NCBI GenBank assembly: GCA_039584255.1
Contig: JBDGYE010000005.1
Location: 8,906-72,905, forward strand
DNA: 64,000 bases
Direction of reading: 5' to 3'
Source of the DNA: JBDGYE01 sp039584255
GTDB taxonomy: Bacteria > Gemmatimonadota > Gemmatimonadetes > Palauibacterales > Palauibacteraceae
Of this stretch, positions 1 through 7,606 are shown one piece after another (within the stretch, counting starts at the first letter, position 1; each line of letters starts with the position of its first letter). The notes below the pieces were generated by a model. That model worked only from the letters and a program-made list of their open reading frames with translations. It was not told where the DNA came from and ran no database searches. Made by a program: the position numbers and the translations under genes.

Positions 1-1
1 C

Positions 2-139
2 AGCTTCGCGGTGATGCTCGCGAGAGGCGCCCTGGAGCTCTGGTTCGTCGCCGTGGTCGGCGGCGCGGCGGTCGTGGGCTCGTGCGTGGTGGCGCTCGTC
101 TTCCGGGAACCGCGCGGGACGGCCCGGGCGGCGGACTGA
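2..139 (+). CDS. C-terminal end of a membrane protein (partial)
   Basis: An open frame enters from the left edge and runs 45 codons to a TGA at 137-139. The peptide is a hydrophobic Ala/Val/Gly-rich helix (roughly residues 5-34 of the visible part) followed by a short basic/polar tail. This is what the last transmembrane helix and cytoplasmic tail of a polytopic transporter, for example an MFS permease, look like. The family cannot be decided from 45 residues. No start is visible because the gene begins outside the window. Confidence 0.5.
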   Translation, partial: SFAVMLARGALELWFVAVVGGAAVVGSCVVALVFREPRGTARAAD

Positions 140-243
140 GTCCGGCGAGTCCGTTCCGCCTGACCAGAAGGCTGCGCCGGTCGGGCCTGCGCATACCCCC
201 CACTGGGCGAAGAATGCGGAGAAGTGCTCGCTGCTCCTCCCGC

Positions 244-717
244 CTAGCCGATCGTCATCTCGGGTGGAGGTAGCTCAGACAGGTACAGCACTTCGAGCGC
301 GCTGTCGGTCTCGGGCATGTGGAAGTAGCAGAACTCGCCTAGCTCTCCCAAGTCACCGCTCTGGATCATCTGACGGCCCTGTCCGGCCAGCTGGTCCCTC
401 GCCTGCCGCATGGCCTCACGACTCGGGTAGAAGATGCAAGTGTGATGAAAGCCCTCGCCCTTCGCCTCCAAGTGCTCGACGTAGACGCTCCGGCCCGTCA
501 GCGGCTCGATCAGCTCGAGGTTCGAATCTCCCACCGGTGCGATCGCGACTTTGAAAGAATAGGGGACTTCCTGCCCGTGCACCGTGTACCCGACGGGCTC
601 GATCGTCCACACGCTCCACTGTATGGAAAGGGAATCCGCGAGCGCTTTCGCCGCTTTCTCCAGGTCGCGCACGACCCAGGCCGTATGATGAAACGTGCCC
701 GAATCCCCTACTCCCAT
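244..717 (-). CDS. VOC-superfamily (glyoxalase-like) protein
   Basis: This 157-residue protein has the vicinal-oxygen-chelate pattern: an N-terminal beta strand with His-His (FHHTAWVV, residues 9-16), a central E in LELIEPL, a second FHHT at about residue 90, and a terminal E in ALEVLYL. These are the usual metal-ligand positions. The best family match by eye is the methylmalonyl-CoA epimerase-like or glyoxalase group, and the substrate is unknown. The ATG at 717 is preceded by AGGAGG with a 5-nt spacer, which fixes the start. It appears to be a single-gene transcription unit. Confidence 0.8.
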   Translation of the reverse strand: MGVGDSGTFHHTAWVVRDLEKAAKALADSLSIQWSVWTIEPVGYTVHGQEVPYSFKVAIAPVGDSNLELIEPLTGRSVYVEHLEAKGEGFHHTCIFYPSREAMRQARDQLAGQGRQMIQSGDLGELGEFCYFHMPETDSALEVLYLSELPPPEMTIG

Positions 718-873
718 TCTTGCCTCCTGTTTCTTCGTCCCTCGAGTGTCCGGTGGCTCTCGAGGCCGACCTCAGGAACTCACGCTGCCACCGGAATGTG
801 CTAGCCGTACGGATCCGGCGGACGTTCACGAGAAGGCGACGGCATGGTCCACCGCCCCGGGTCGCCCTGTCGT

Positions 874-1122
874 TCAGAGCGCCCGCCGGTTCTCCGTCGC
901 TTCGAGGCCGCTGGCGAACTGCAGGAGCTGGTCGGCGCGTTCACGGAGAAGACGCGCCAACGCTAGTTTCCAACCCTCAGGCGGATCCAGGCGCCGCGGA
1001 TCAAACCGGTCTGCCAGCGCCCTTTCGAGATCCTCTTTCGTGAGCCCGAGCGCTGTCGCCACCTGGGCCTCCGACACGAGGGAGAGTTCCTCCAGTCGTG
1101 CTACCGCATGCACGAAGTCCAC
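874..1122 (-). CDS. small hypothetical protein, HTH-like
   Basis: An 82-residue protein is predicted from a GTG at 1122, preceded by GGGAGG with a 5-nt spacer. An in-frame GTG at 1155 would add 11 residues but has no such site. The segment VSEAQVATALGLTKEDLERAL (about residues 15-35) has the spacing of a helix-turn-helix, and the rest is predicted helical. I do not recognise a named family. It could be a small DNA-binding or adaptor protein. Confidence 0.45.
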   Translation of the reverse strand: MDFVHAVARLEELSLVSEAQVATALGLTKEDLERALADRFDPRRLDPPEGWKLALARLLRERADQLLQFASGLEATENRRAL

Positions 1123-1261
1123 TGATCCCTCCCCATTGAATGAGGCGTGTCTCACTCATTCCCACCTCTGCGAAGATTGGGGGAGGTGGGGCGCGCCGCG
1201 GAAACTACCTGCCAGCTTCACGTGTGGCCAACGAAGGACAGTCACAAGCGCCTGGGCTGCC

Positions 1262-1402
1262 CTAACGCTCGCTCTCGCGGAGCTCCAGCAGCTTCTCGAC
1301 GGCGTTCTGGTTCTCGGGGTCGACCTCGAGCGACTTCTCGTATCCGATCCCGGGCTCGAGGGATTCCTGATGCGCGATGCCTGGGTTCAGAACCAGCCCG
1401 AG
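1262..1402 (-). pseudogene. remnant of the C-terminus of a TPR-tailed protein
   Basis: Read on the minus strand, about 46 codons ending in TAG (1262-1264) encode the signature end of a tetratricopeptide tail: YEKSLEVDPENQNAVEKL followed by a short charged end. Such tails terminate many secreted hydrolases. Nothing upstream in this frame continues the gene. It abuts a second remnant on the other strand at about 1400, so this looks like a decayed or rearranged junction. Reading direction and motif are seen directly; the gene of origin is inferred. Confidence 0.45.
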
Positions 1403-1570
1403 CTTCGGGGGCGTATCGCAGCGGCCAACGAGCTCCGGGGAGTCTCGCTTTCCGATGCCGAGGTCGCGGATCTGTTAGCGTTCCTGGAGAGTCTGACCGA
1501 TCCCTCTTCGCGGGACCTCTCCGGCGTAGTCCCGGAGACCGTGCCGAGCGGGCTGTCGGTCGCGGACTGA
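1394..1570 (+). pseudogene. remnant of a MauG/cytochrome c peroxidase C-terminus
   Basis: The plus-strand frame ending at 1568-1570 encodes LSDAEVADLLAFLESLTDP followed by a Ser-rich stretch and VPSGLSVAD at the stop. This is the characteristic last part of diheme cytochrome c peroxidase/MauG proteins. The two heme motifs and the rest of the about 400-residue protein are missing, and no start or ribosome site fits. It is therefore most likely a 3' fragment left by deletion. A short independent ORF is possible but less likely. Confidence 0.5.
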
Positions 1571-1616
1571 GGCGGGCCGGGCTGTCGGTCGGCGAGCGGA
1601 GTGGGCGTGGCGCCGA

Positions 1617-2651
1617 CTATCGCTCGCGCTCCTCGCGCGGCGTGGCACCGATCTCCGCGGCGCTGAGGCCGAGTCCGACCGGCACATGAAGCCTCCACCA
1701 GTCGCGCGCCTCGTTGCGGCTCCAGGTCTCTGTGGCGGGGCAGGCGGACAGCCTGTCGGCGAGTTCCTCCGCGGTGCCCGGACGGCGGTCGGGATCCTTC
1801 TCCAGGCACGCGAGGATGACCCGTTCCAGGTCGTCCGGAACCTCGAGCTCGGTCCGCAGGGATGGCCGGACGGGAGCGTCCTGCACGTGCTGCAGTACCG
1901 TTGCTAGGGGCGTTTCTGCGTCGAACACGGGCTGGCCTGTGAGCAGCCAGTATCCCACGCACCCGAGGGCGTACAGGTCCGCCCGGCCGTCCACCGGCGT
2001 CCCCGTGGCCACCTCGGGAGCCATGAAGGCGGGCGTGCCCACAACTACGTTCTCCGCCGTCAGATCCCCTTTACCGGCCAGGAGGTCCTCCTTCGCCTTT
2101 ACCAGGCCGAAGTCGAGCACCTTCACGAAGTCGTGGTCCGGGCCCTGGCGGCAGGCGAAGATGTTGGCGGGCTTGATGTCCCGATGGACCATTCCGGCAT
2201 CGTGCGCCTCGCTCAGTGAATGACACACCTGGCGCAGCAGGTAGATCGACCTCCCGGCCGGCATAGGACCGAAGCTCCGGACTAGCTCCGCCAGGCTGAG
2301 GCCGTCCAGCAGCTCCATGATGTAGTAGAAGGCCCCCTCTTCAGTTACGCCGAAATCGTGGAGCTCAATGGTGTGATGCGATCGGAGCGCGGCCGTCGCC
2401 CGGGCCTCGCGGACGAAGCGCCTCACGACCTGACGGCGGCTGTTCTCGTCCGCACCAAGCGCCTCCGGACGGATCATCTTCACCGCCGCGGGCCGGTCGA
2501 GCATACGGTGCCTGGCTACCCAGACCTCGCCCATGCCTCCCGCCCCGAGTGGACCCTCGAGCCGGTAGCAGCAGATCTCGCGGCCTGCCTCGAGGGGACC
2601 GCTGTACTTTTCCTTCGCCATGGTCAGCGGGGTTAAAGGGAGAGGACTCAC
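1617..2651 (-). CDS. Ser/Thr protein kinase (Hanks type)
   Basis: A cytoplasmic 344-residue kinase. Visible motifs, numbered from the GTG start, are the glycine loop LGAGGMGEVWVA (35-46), Lys58 in AVKMI, HRDIKPAN (156-163) with catalytic Asp158, DFG (180-182) and GTPAFMAPE (205-213). The domain ends near residue 310 and is followed by only about 30 residues, with no transmembrane helix or sensor domain, unlike PknB-type receptors. The start is either GTG 2651 (GGGAGG 11 nt upstream) or ATG 2621. Substrates are unknown. Confidence 0.9.
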   Translation of the reverse strand: MSPLPLTPLTMAKEKYSGPLEAGREICCYRLEGPLGAGGMGEVWVARHRMLDRPAAVKMIRPEALGADENSRRQVVRRFVREARATAALRSHHTIELHDFGVTEEGAFYYIMELLDGLSLAELVRSFGPMPAGRSIYLLRQVCHSLSEAHDAGMVHRDIKPANIFACRQGPDHDFVKVLDFGLVKAKEDLLAGKGDLTAENVVVGTPAFMAPEVATGTPVDGRADLYALGCVGYWLLTGQPVFDAETPLATVLQHVQDAPVRPSLRTELEVPDDLERVILACLEKDPDRRPGTAEELADRLSACPATETWSRNEARDWWRLHVPVGLGLSAAEIGATPREERER

Positions 2652-2727
2652 ATGGAAAGGAACCTCCCGCCGTACCGTTCACAAGCTAAGCGGGTGCGGG
2701 GAGGGGAACGGGTGCCATCCTCCCCGC

Positions 2728-3231
2728 TCACTCTGCGCAGGCGACGCGGCGGTACGGGAAGTCGAAGCCACGGTCGCCCTCGCCGGCGTCGGCTCGGGCG
2801 ACGAGGGAGTCCGCCCCCCTCCGCACGTACCGGATCCGGCGCGGGAAATCGTGCGCCGGGTTCTCGAAGGTCGCGCGCGAGGACGTCACCTCGGTCGCCT
2901 CGAACTCGGCGGGCGCCTGGCCCGACGGATGGGCCTCGAGAACCAGGCCCGACTCCGATTCCCGGAGGATGAGGAGCTCGTAGCCGGCGGTGCGTCCGCC
3001 CCGGATCACGCGGTTCATTCCGAGCATCGTCCCACCTCGCGGCGCCATCCACTGCTCTTCGATCGACATGCCCTCGACCGACATCTCCCAGCAGCCGGCG
3101 AGCCATGACACATTCTCCAACGCCGGTGCCTCCTGGGGCGCCGCCTGCCGATGTCCAGTGGCGGCGGCGGTGCCTACCGCGGACATTCCGAGCGTCAACC
3201 TTGCCGCCAGCGGCCACGCGTTCACCCTCAT
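2728..3231 (-). CDS. secreted DUF6265-like protein
   Basis: This 167-residue protein has an N-terminal hydrophobic/Ala-rich export signal (about residues 1-28). A conserved-looking domain follows with WLAGCWEM, IEEQWMAPRGGTMLGMNR, FENPAHDFPRRIRY and a C-terminal short strand. This arrangement matches the DUF6265 family of small secreted lipocalin-like beta proteins of unknown function. It lies in a minus-strand series between ribokinase and the kinase, but the flanking spacers are long enough that co-transcription is uncertain. Confidence 0.75.
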   Translation of the reverse strand: MRVNAWPLAARLTLGMSAVGTAAATGHRQAAPQEAPALENVSWLAGCWEMSVEGMSIEEQWMAPRGGTMLGMNRVIRGGRTAGYELLILRESESGLVLEAHPSGQAPAEFEATEVTSSRATFENPAHDFPRRIRYVRRGADSLVARADAGEGDRGFDFPYRRVACAE

Positions 3232-3273
3232 GGTCCCGACTCCTACTTCTTGGCCTTTCCTCTGCTTCCGGTC

Positions 3274-4200
3274 CTACCGCCCGCTCGCGAGCAGGAGCTC
3301 CAGACGCTCGCGCCGCGGAAGGGAAGGACGCGCACCTCGCGCCGTCGCGGCCACCGCTCCCGCCGCGCAAGCGAAGCGAACGGCCTCCGCCAATGACGGC
3401 CCCTCCGCCAGGGCCACGGCGAGAGCGCCGCTGAAGGCGTCGCCCGCCGCGGTAGTGTCAACGGCATCAACAGAGAAGCCTTCTACGAGCTGCTCCTCTC
3501 CGGCCCGAGTGATGACGAGCGCTCCCGCGGCGCCGAGTGTGACCACGATCCGCCGCACGCCCCTCTCCAACAGTCTGCCCGCAGTCGCCTCGCGTGTCGC
3601 ATCATCGCCCGGCAGCGCCGCCAGCAGCCGTGCCTCGCCTTCGTTCGGCGTCAGGACATCGACCCGATAGAGCAGCGAGTCCGGCAGCGGCTGGGCCGGC
3701 GCGGGGTTCAGGATCACGGTCACGCCGGCGGCGGCGGCTACGGCCGCTGCACGCTCGACCGTCGGCAGCGGCGTCTCGAGCTGCAGAAGGAGCACGTCCG
3801 CGGTCTCGATCGCCCCGCCGGCCCTTTCCACGTCGTCTTCCGAGAGGGCGGCGTTGGCTCCGGGGGCCACCGCGATGGCGTTCTCTCCTCGCTCGTCCAC
3901 GAAGATCAGCGCGACCCCCGAAGGCTCTTTCTCGTCGCGCGACACGTGGCTCACGTCGATTCCCTCATCGCGAAGTCCGGCGACCGCCCTCTCTCCCAGC
4001 TCATCGGCTCCGACGCGCCCGACGAAGGTGACCTCGGCGCCCAGGCGCGCCGCGGCCACCGCCTGGTTCGCGCCCTTCCCGCCGTCAGCGCGCAGGAACG
4101 AGCCACCCAACACCGTCTCGCCCGCCTCCGGGATGCGCGGGAGCCGGACGACCATGTCCGTGTTCGAGCTTCCGACGACGACTATTCTGGGAGACATCAT
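3274..4200 (-). CDS. rbsK: ribokinase (PfkB family)
   Basis: This 308-residue sugar kinase should phosphorylate ribose at O5. It has the N-terminal VVVGSSNTDMVV strand, the GGKGANQAVAAARLG substrate/dimer motif (about residues 40-54), ILNPAPAQ, and the C-terminal DTTAAGDAFSGAL signature with its catalytic Asp. Length is normal for the family. Two consecutive ATGs (4200 and 4197) are possible starts. It lies 32 nt downstream of a damaged nucleoside hydrolase, so the pair reads as a nucleoside-to-ribose-5-phosphate salvage unit. Confidence 0.92.
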   Translation of the reverse strand: MMSPRIVVVGSSNTDMVVRLPRIPEAGETVLGGSFLRADGGKGANQAVAAARLGAEVTFVGRVGADELGERAVAGLRDEGIDVSHVSRDEKEPSGVALIFVDERGENAIAVAPGANAALSEDDVERAGGAIETADVLLLQLETPLPTVERAAAVAAAAGVTVILNPAPAQPLPDSLLYRVDVLTPNEGEARLLAALPGDDATREATAGRLLERGVRRIVVTLGAAGALVITRAGEEQLVEGFSVDAVDTTAAGDAFSGALAVALAEGPSLAEAVRFACAAGAVAATARGARPSLPRRERLELLLASGR

Positions 4201-4232
4201 GCATCTCGATGCTGAGGGAGTCTGTCCCGGGC

Positions 4233-5158
4233 CTATCTCAGAACGGAGTACAGCAGCTCCTTCCAGGCCGGGATGTCGATCTCCCAGCACACGGAGGCGT
4301 TGGGGTCTCGCCCGAGGAGCTCCGCCCACACTGGCGCGTTCCGCTCGTCGTCCACCACGTCGAGCGCGTCCACCACGGTCATCCCACGGGTGAGATCGCT
4401 CTCGGTCTCGACGTCGACGTAGTGGCGGGAGCTGCGGGTACAGATATCGGGATCGATGGCGATCGCCATCGCCACGGGATCGGGGAGTGGAAGGCCCTTC
4501 TCGCCGGACTGGATGCGGGCGGCCTCCAGGGCCATCGAGTTGCAGTCGATGGCGAAGTGGGCTAGCGGCGTGTCGAAGGCTTTCACCATCGCCATCTCCT
4601 CGTGCGACAGGGTCGCCTCGCCGCGGCACAGCTCCCACCCGACCATCTCGATGGGAAGTCCAGAGTGGAAGACGGTGCTGGCCGCGTCCGGGTCGACCCA
4701 CACATTATATTCCGCCGCCGGGGTCACGTTGCCCACCGTGCAGGCCGCTCCTCCCATCACGACGCACCGGCTGACGTCGCCTGCGATATCGGGCTCTGCC
4801 ATGAGGGGATCCCCGGATTGGCCATGATGGTCTCGATGAGGACCTCCACGGCATCGACCTCGCCGGGCGTGCCTAGCGGAGGGGGGTAGTCGTGGTCCCC
4901 GAGGCCGTCCAGGCCGTGGAAGAACTGCGCGACCTGCAGATCCCGGTACAGCGGCTTTGCGGCGCCCTTGTGCACCGGAACCTCGGCAGCGGCCAGCTCG
5001 ACCGTGTACAAGGCGTTCCTGACTGCCTGGTCCAGCTCGACGTTGCCGGCGACGACGGTGATCGCCTCCACCCGGACATTGGGATTCCGCAGCGCCATCA
5101 GCAGCGCCACGGCGTCGTCCGAGGCGGTGTCGGTATCGATGATGAAAGATCGGGGCAT
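4233..5158 (-). pseudogene. inosine/uridine-type nucleoside hydrolase, frameshifted
   Basis: The N-terminal half starts at ATG 5158 and has the IIDTDTASDDAVALL calcium/ribose site of the IunH family. It runs in one frame to about 4810 (IMANPG). The C-terminal half, from AEPDIAGDVSRCVVMGGA through WELLYSVLR-like helices to the stop at 4233, is in another frame. At the join the GPLTN segment that normally lies between these parts is absent, so about 40 nt not divisible by three appear deleted. This is either a true pseudogene or an assembly error. Both halves otherwise look well conserved, which argues for recent loss. It is followed by ribokinase. Confidence 0.75.
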
Positions 5159-5160
5159 GA

Positions 5161-5634
5161 TCAGGGAGCGTCTCGCTGCTCCATGTACTCCGCGGCGCGC
5201 CTGGCAATCTCGTCGACTGTCATATCTTCCTGGTCGGTCGACACAATCCACAGGTGTCCGAACGGATCGGCCAGCCGCCCGGCGCGATCGCCGTAGAACT
5301 GGTCGCTCACCGGAATCAGAACCTCCGCGCCCGCTTCGACAGCCCGGCTGGTCAGCGCGTCAACGTCCTCCACGTAGAGATGAACGGCCGCCGAGGAACC
5401 GCCCAGCGTGCTGGGGCTGAGGTTCCCCCACTCCGGCGATTCCTCGGAGATCATGATCACCGAGTCGCCGACCTTGATTTCGGCGTGCATTACGTTCCCG
5501 GCCGGATCCGCCAGACGCATTACCTCGGCGGCGCCGAAGGCCTGCCTGTAGAAGTCGATGGCGGCTGCCGCGTCCCTGATAATCAGATAGGGCGTGGCGC
5601 TATGGTATCCCTCCGGGATCGGGCTCACTGACAT
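5161..5634 (-). CDS. VOC-family protein (PhnB/glyoxalase-like)
   Basis: This 157-residue protein contains YHSATPYLIIRDAAAAIDFY, the typical entry strand of PhnB-like VOC proteins, then HAEIKVGDSVIMISEE, VHLYVEDVDAL and GDRAGRLADPFGHLWIVST. The last is the terminal motif of this group. ATG 5634 has AGGAG 9 nt upstream. The gene stops 2 nt before the start of the nucleoside hydrolase pseudogene, so they share a transcript. The ligand is unknown; proteins of this type often bind small metabolites or toxins. Confidence 0.85.
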   Translation of the reverse strand: MSVSPIPEGYHSATPYLIIRDAAAAIDFYRQAFGAAEVMRLADPAGNVMHAEIKVGDSVIMISEESPEWGNLSPSTLGGSSAAVHLYVEDVDALTSRAVEAGAEVLIPVSDQFYGDRAGRLADPFGHLWIVSTDQEDMTVDEIARRAAEYMEQRDAP

Positions 5635-5744
5635 GGCCGTGTTCTCCTGGTGCGGGAGTCGTGCCTCTAACTGAAGGAGTCCCGTTCGGGTCCTGGAGGG
5701 TCGCCGGACTCGTCCTGGCTCTCCTCCTCCTCGACCGTGATTTC

Positions 5745-5930
5745 CTAGACCTGCTGGATTCCGGGATCGAACACCGAATGCATCTCCAGCATGTGGTAGA
5801 CCGCACCCCGCGCGCGACCCTTGGTCCGCCGGTAGAAGATCAACCCCATCCTTTCGGCCCACAGCAGCAGGCGGTCCACCACGACCGCCGCCACCAGGAC
5901 AGCGATTGCCCACACGAGCAGCCTGGGCAT
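5745..5930 (-). CDS. small single-pass membrane protein
   Basis: A 61-residue protein with one N-terminal transmembrane helix (residues 4-24) and a basic cytosolic segment ending in HSVFDPGIQQV. Its ATG overlaps the TGA of the CopC-CopD gene by one base, so it is translationally coupled. After its TAG stop (5745-5747) the same frame stays open for 25 codons to a second TAG at 5667-5669. Those codons encode a strongly acidic, Glu-rich tail (EITVEEEESQ and onward). Small membrane proteins of this shape commonly end in such a tail, so the amber codon may be a nonsense mutation. Function is unknown. Confidence 0.6.
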   Translation of the reverse strand: MPRLLVWAIAVLVAAVVVDRLLLWAERMGLIFYRRTKGRARGAVYHMLEMHSVFDPGIQQV

Positions 5931-7357
5931 CAGTGGCCCGCCGGAGGAGTGATCCGGGCCAGGTAGGCTGCCAAAAGGACGACCAGGAGCATCACGATCA
6001 TTTCCAGTCGCACGGAGCGTCGCAGCGAGCCTCCGTGCGGGTCCTCCCCGGACCTGACGGCGGGCAGCAGGCGGAGGCGGTGGTAGGCACCGAACAGCAC
6101 CAGGGCCACCAGTCCGATCACCTTGAGCACAACCGCCCAGCCGTACCGGGTCCCGAAGTACTCGCCGAGGCCGCCCACGAACAGGAAGGACTGAACGATA
6201 CCGGAGCCGGTAACCAGAAGGACTGCGAGCAGCGCGGCAGCCGAAACGGCCTTGGCTACGTCCCTATAGCGCCATCGGTCCGAGTCGTCCTCCGCCTCGA
6301 TCGACGGACCGTCCGGGCAGAGGATCAACAGCGACAATCCGCCGGCCCAGATCGCCGCCGCACCTAGGTGAAGGCCGTTCGCGGGAACCGCCACGTACGG
6401 AGAGATGCCGGCCGGATGTCCGCTGAGCGCGCCCGCCACCACGGCCAGGAGTGCCAGGAATGCGGCAGCCCTGCCCCTCGACCCGAGTAGCGAGAGGACA
6501 GCGACGACGACCAGAAGAAGCTTGACCAGGCCCACGACGCCGCTGCGCGTGCCCAGGGCCGTTCCGAGGCCATCGAGCCCTGAGCCAGGCGGGGTCACCT
6601 GAGCCGTCCACGTCGCCAGCCCCAGGGCCATCAGGACTGCCGCCCCGGTGCCCAGCACGAGCGCCGCGCGCCTGAGCCTCGATTCAGCCGCCAGTGCACC
6701 GGTTCCGGTGAACCACAGCAGGCCCGCGAAAGCCAGCAGAAGGGCCATCCCCAAGCCGCCGACGAGTGTCTCTCCAAGCCCCGGCCTCTCGTCGGCGTCG
6801 ACGGCGGCCTCCGCGACCGCCTCCGTGCCCGCCTCGACCTCGGCGGCCCCTGCGTCGACCTCCGCCTCGCTGCCGGCCTGAACGGCTACGGCGTCCACGA
6901 CAGAGGCCGCCTCCTCCGCGACGTGGAAGGTGATCGTGCCGCTCACCGGGTGACCATCGACCGACACCGTCTGCCAGCGCAGGGTGTGTCGACCCGCCGC
7001 CAGAAGCGGTGCATCAGCCAGGAGAACGTGTGCACTGTCGTCAGAACTATACGGGGTAAGCTTGGCCGCTTCCCCACCGGGAACTTCCAGCTCCAGGGAG
7101 CTCAGTTGAGCATTCACTTCGCTGCTGAACACGAGCCGGAAGCGCTCTAGAAACGCGCGAACCGTGTCATCGCTCGCCGGTACGGAGGAAACCAGCCGCG
7201 TGTGAATCGTCCACACCGAGGCTTCCGGAGTAGAGGCGCGCGCCACGGAACTGGAGGTTGTCCCGGCTGCGAGCCCAACGAGGGCCAGGAGCACGGCCGG
7301 GGCGATCGAACTCACGAAAGGCGCCCGGATGGGGCGTCGCCTGCCTGCCGTCTTCAT
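5930..7357 (-). CDS. CopC-CopD fusion, copper-binding/transport membrane protein
   Basis: A 475-residue protein from ATG 7357 (AAGGA 7 nt upstream). After a cleavable signal (residues 1-44) comes a CopC-type beta sandwich of about 120 residues. It begins WTIHTRLVSSVPA and ends WQTVSVDGHPVSGTITFHV. An Ala/Glu/Val linker then leads to a CopD domain with about eight transmembrane helices. The fusion resembles YcnJ/PcoD-type copper uptake proteins. Several usual CopC copper ligands are present as His, but methionine-rich motifs are not evident. Metal specificity is inferred from family. Confidence 0.85.
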   Translation of the reverse strand: MKTAGRRRPIRAPFVSSIAPAVLLALVGLAAGTTSSSVARASTPEASVWTIHTRLVSSVPASDDTVRAFLERFRLVFSSEVNAQLSSLELEVPGGEAAKLTPYSSDDSAHVLLADAPLLAAGRHTLRWQTVSVDGHPVSGTITFHVAEEAASVVDAVAVQAGSEAEVDAGAAEVEAGTEAVAEAAVDADERPGLGETLVGGLGMALLLAFAGLLWFTGTGALAAESRLRRAALVLGTGAAVLMALGLATWTAQVTPPGSGLDGLGTALGTRSGVVGLVKLLLVVVAVLSLLGSRGRAAAFLALLAVVAGALSGHPAGISPYVAVPANGLHLGAAAIWAGGLSLLILCPDGPSIEAEDDSDRWRYRDVAKAVSAAALLAVLLVTGSGIVQSFLFVGGLGEYFGTRYGWAVVLKVIGLVALVLFGAYHRLRLLPAVRSGEDPHGGSLRRSVRLEMIVMLLVVLLAAYLARITPPAGH

Positions 7358-7606
7358 CAGGTTCCTTCGAGCCATGTACATCGGGAGGGGGAAGGATCCC
7401 GGTCGCTGCATCTCAGTCCCGGGGCACGCCGCCGCCGGATACGCCGCGCGGGTATCGTAGCCGGCCGTGTGGGAACCGGCAATCGAGCCCCGCTGTTCGT
7501 GGGAACGACTGGCCCGGGCCGGTTTAGAACAGCGATCGAATCCCTCCCGGGGCACCGAGGCGCTCCGGCGCGGGGCATCCGACAGCGCGAGCAGGGAGAT
7601 ACGGAC

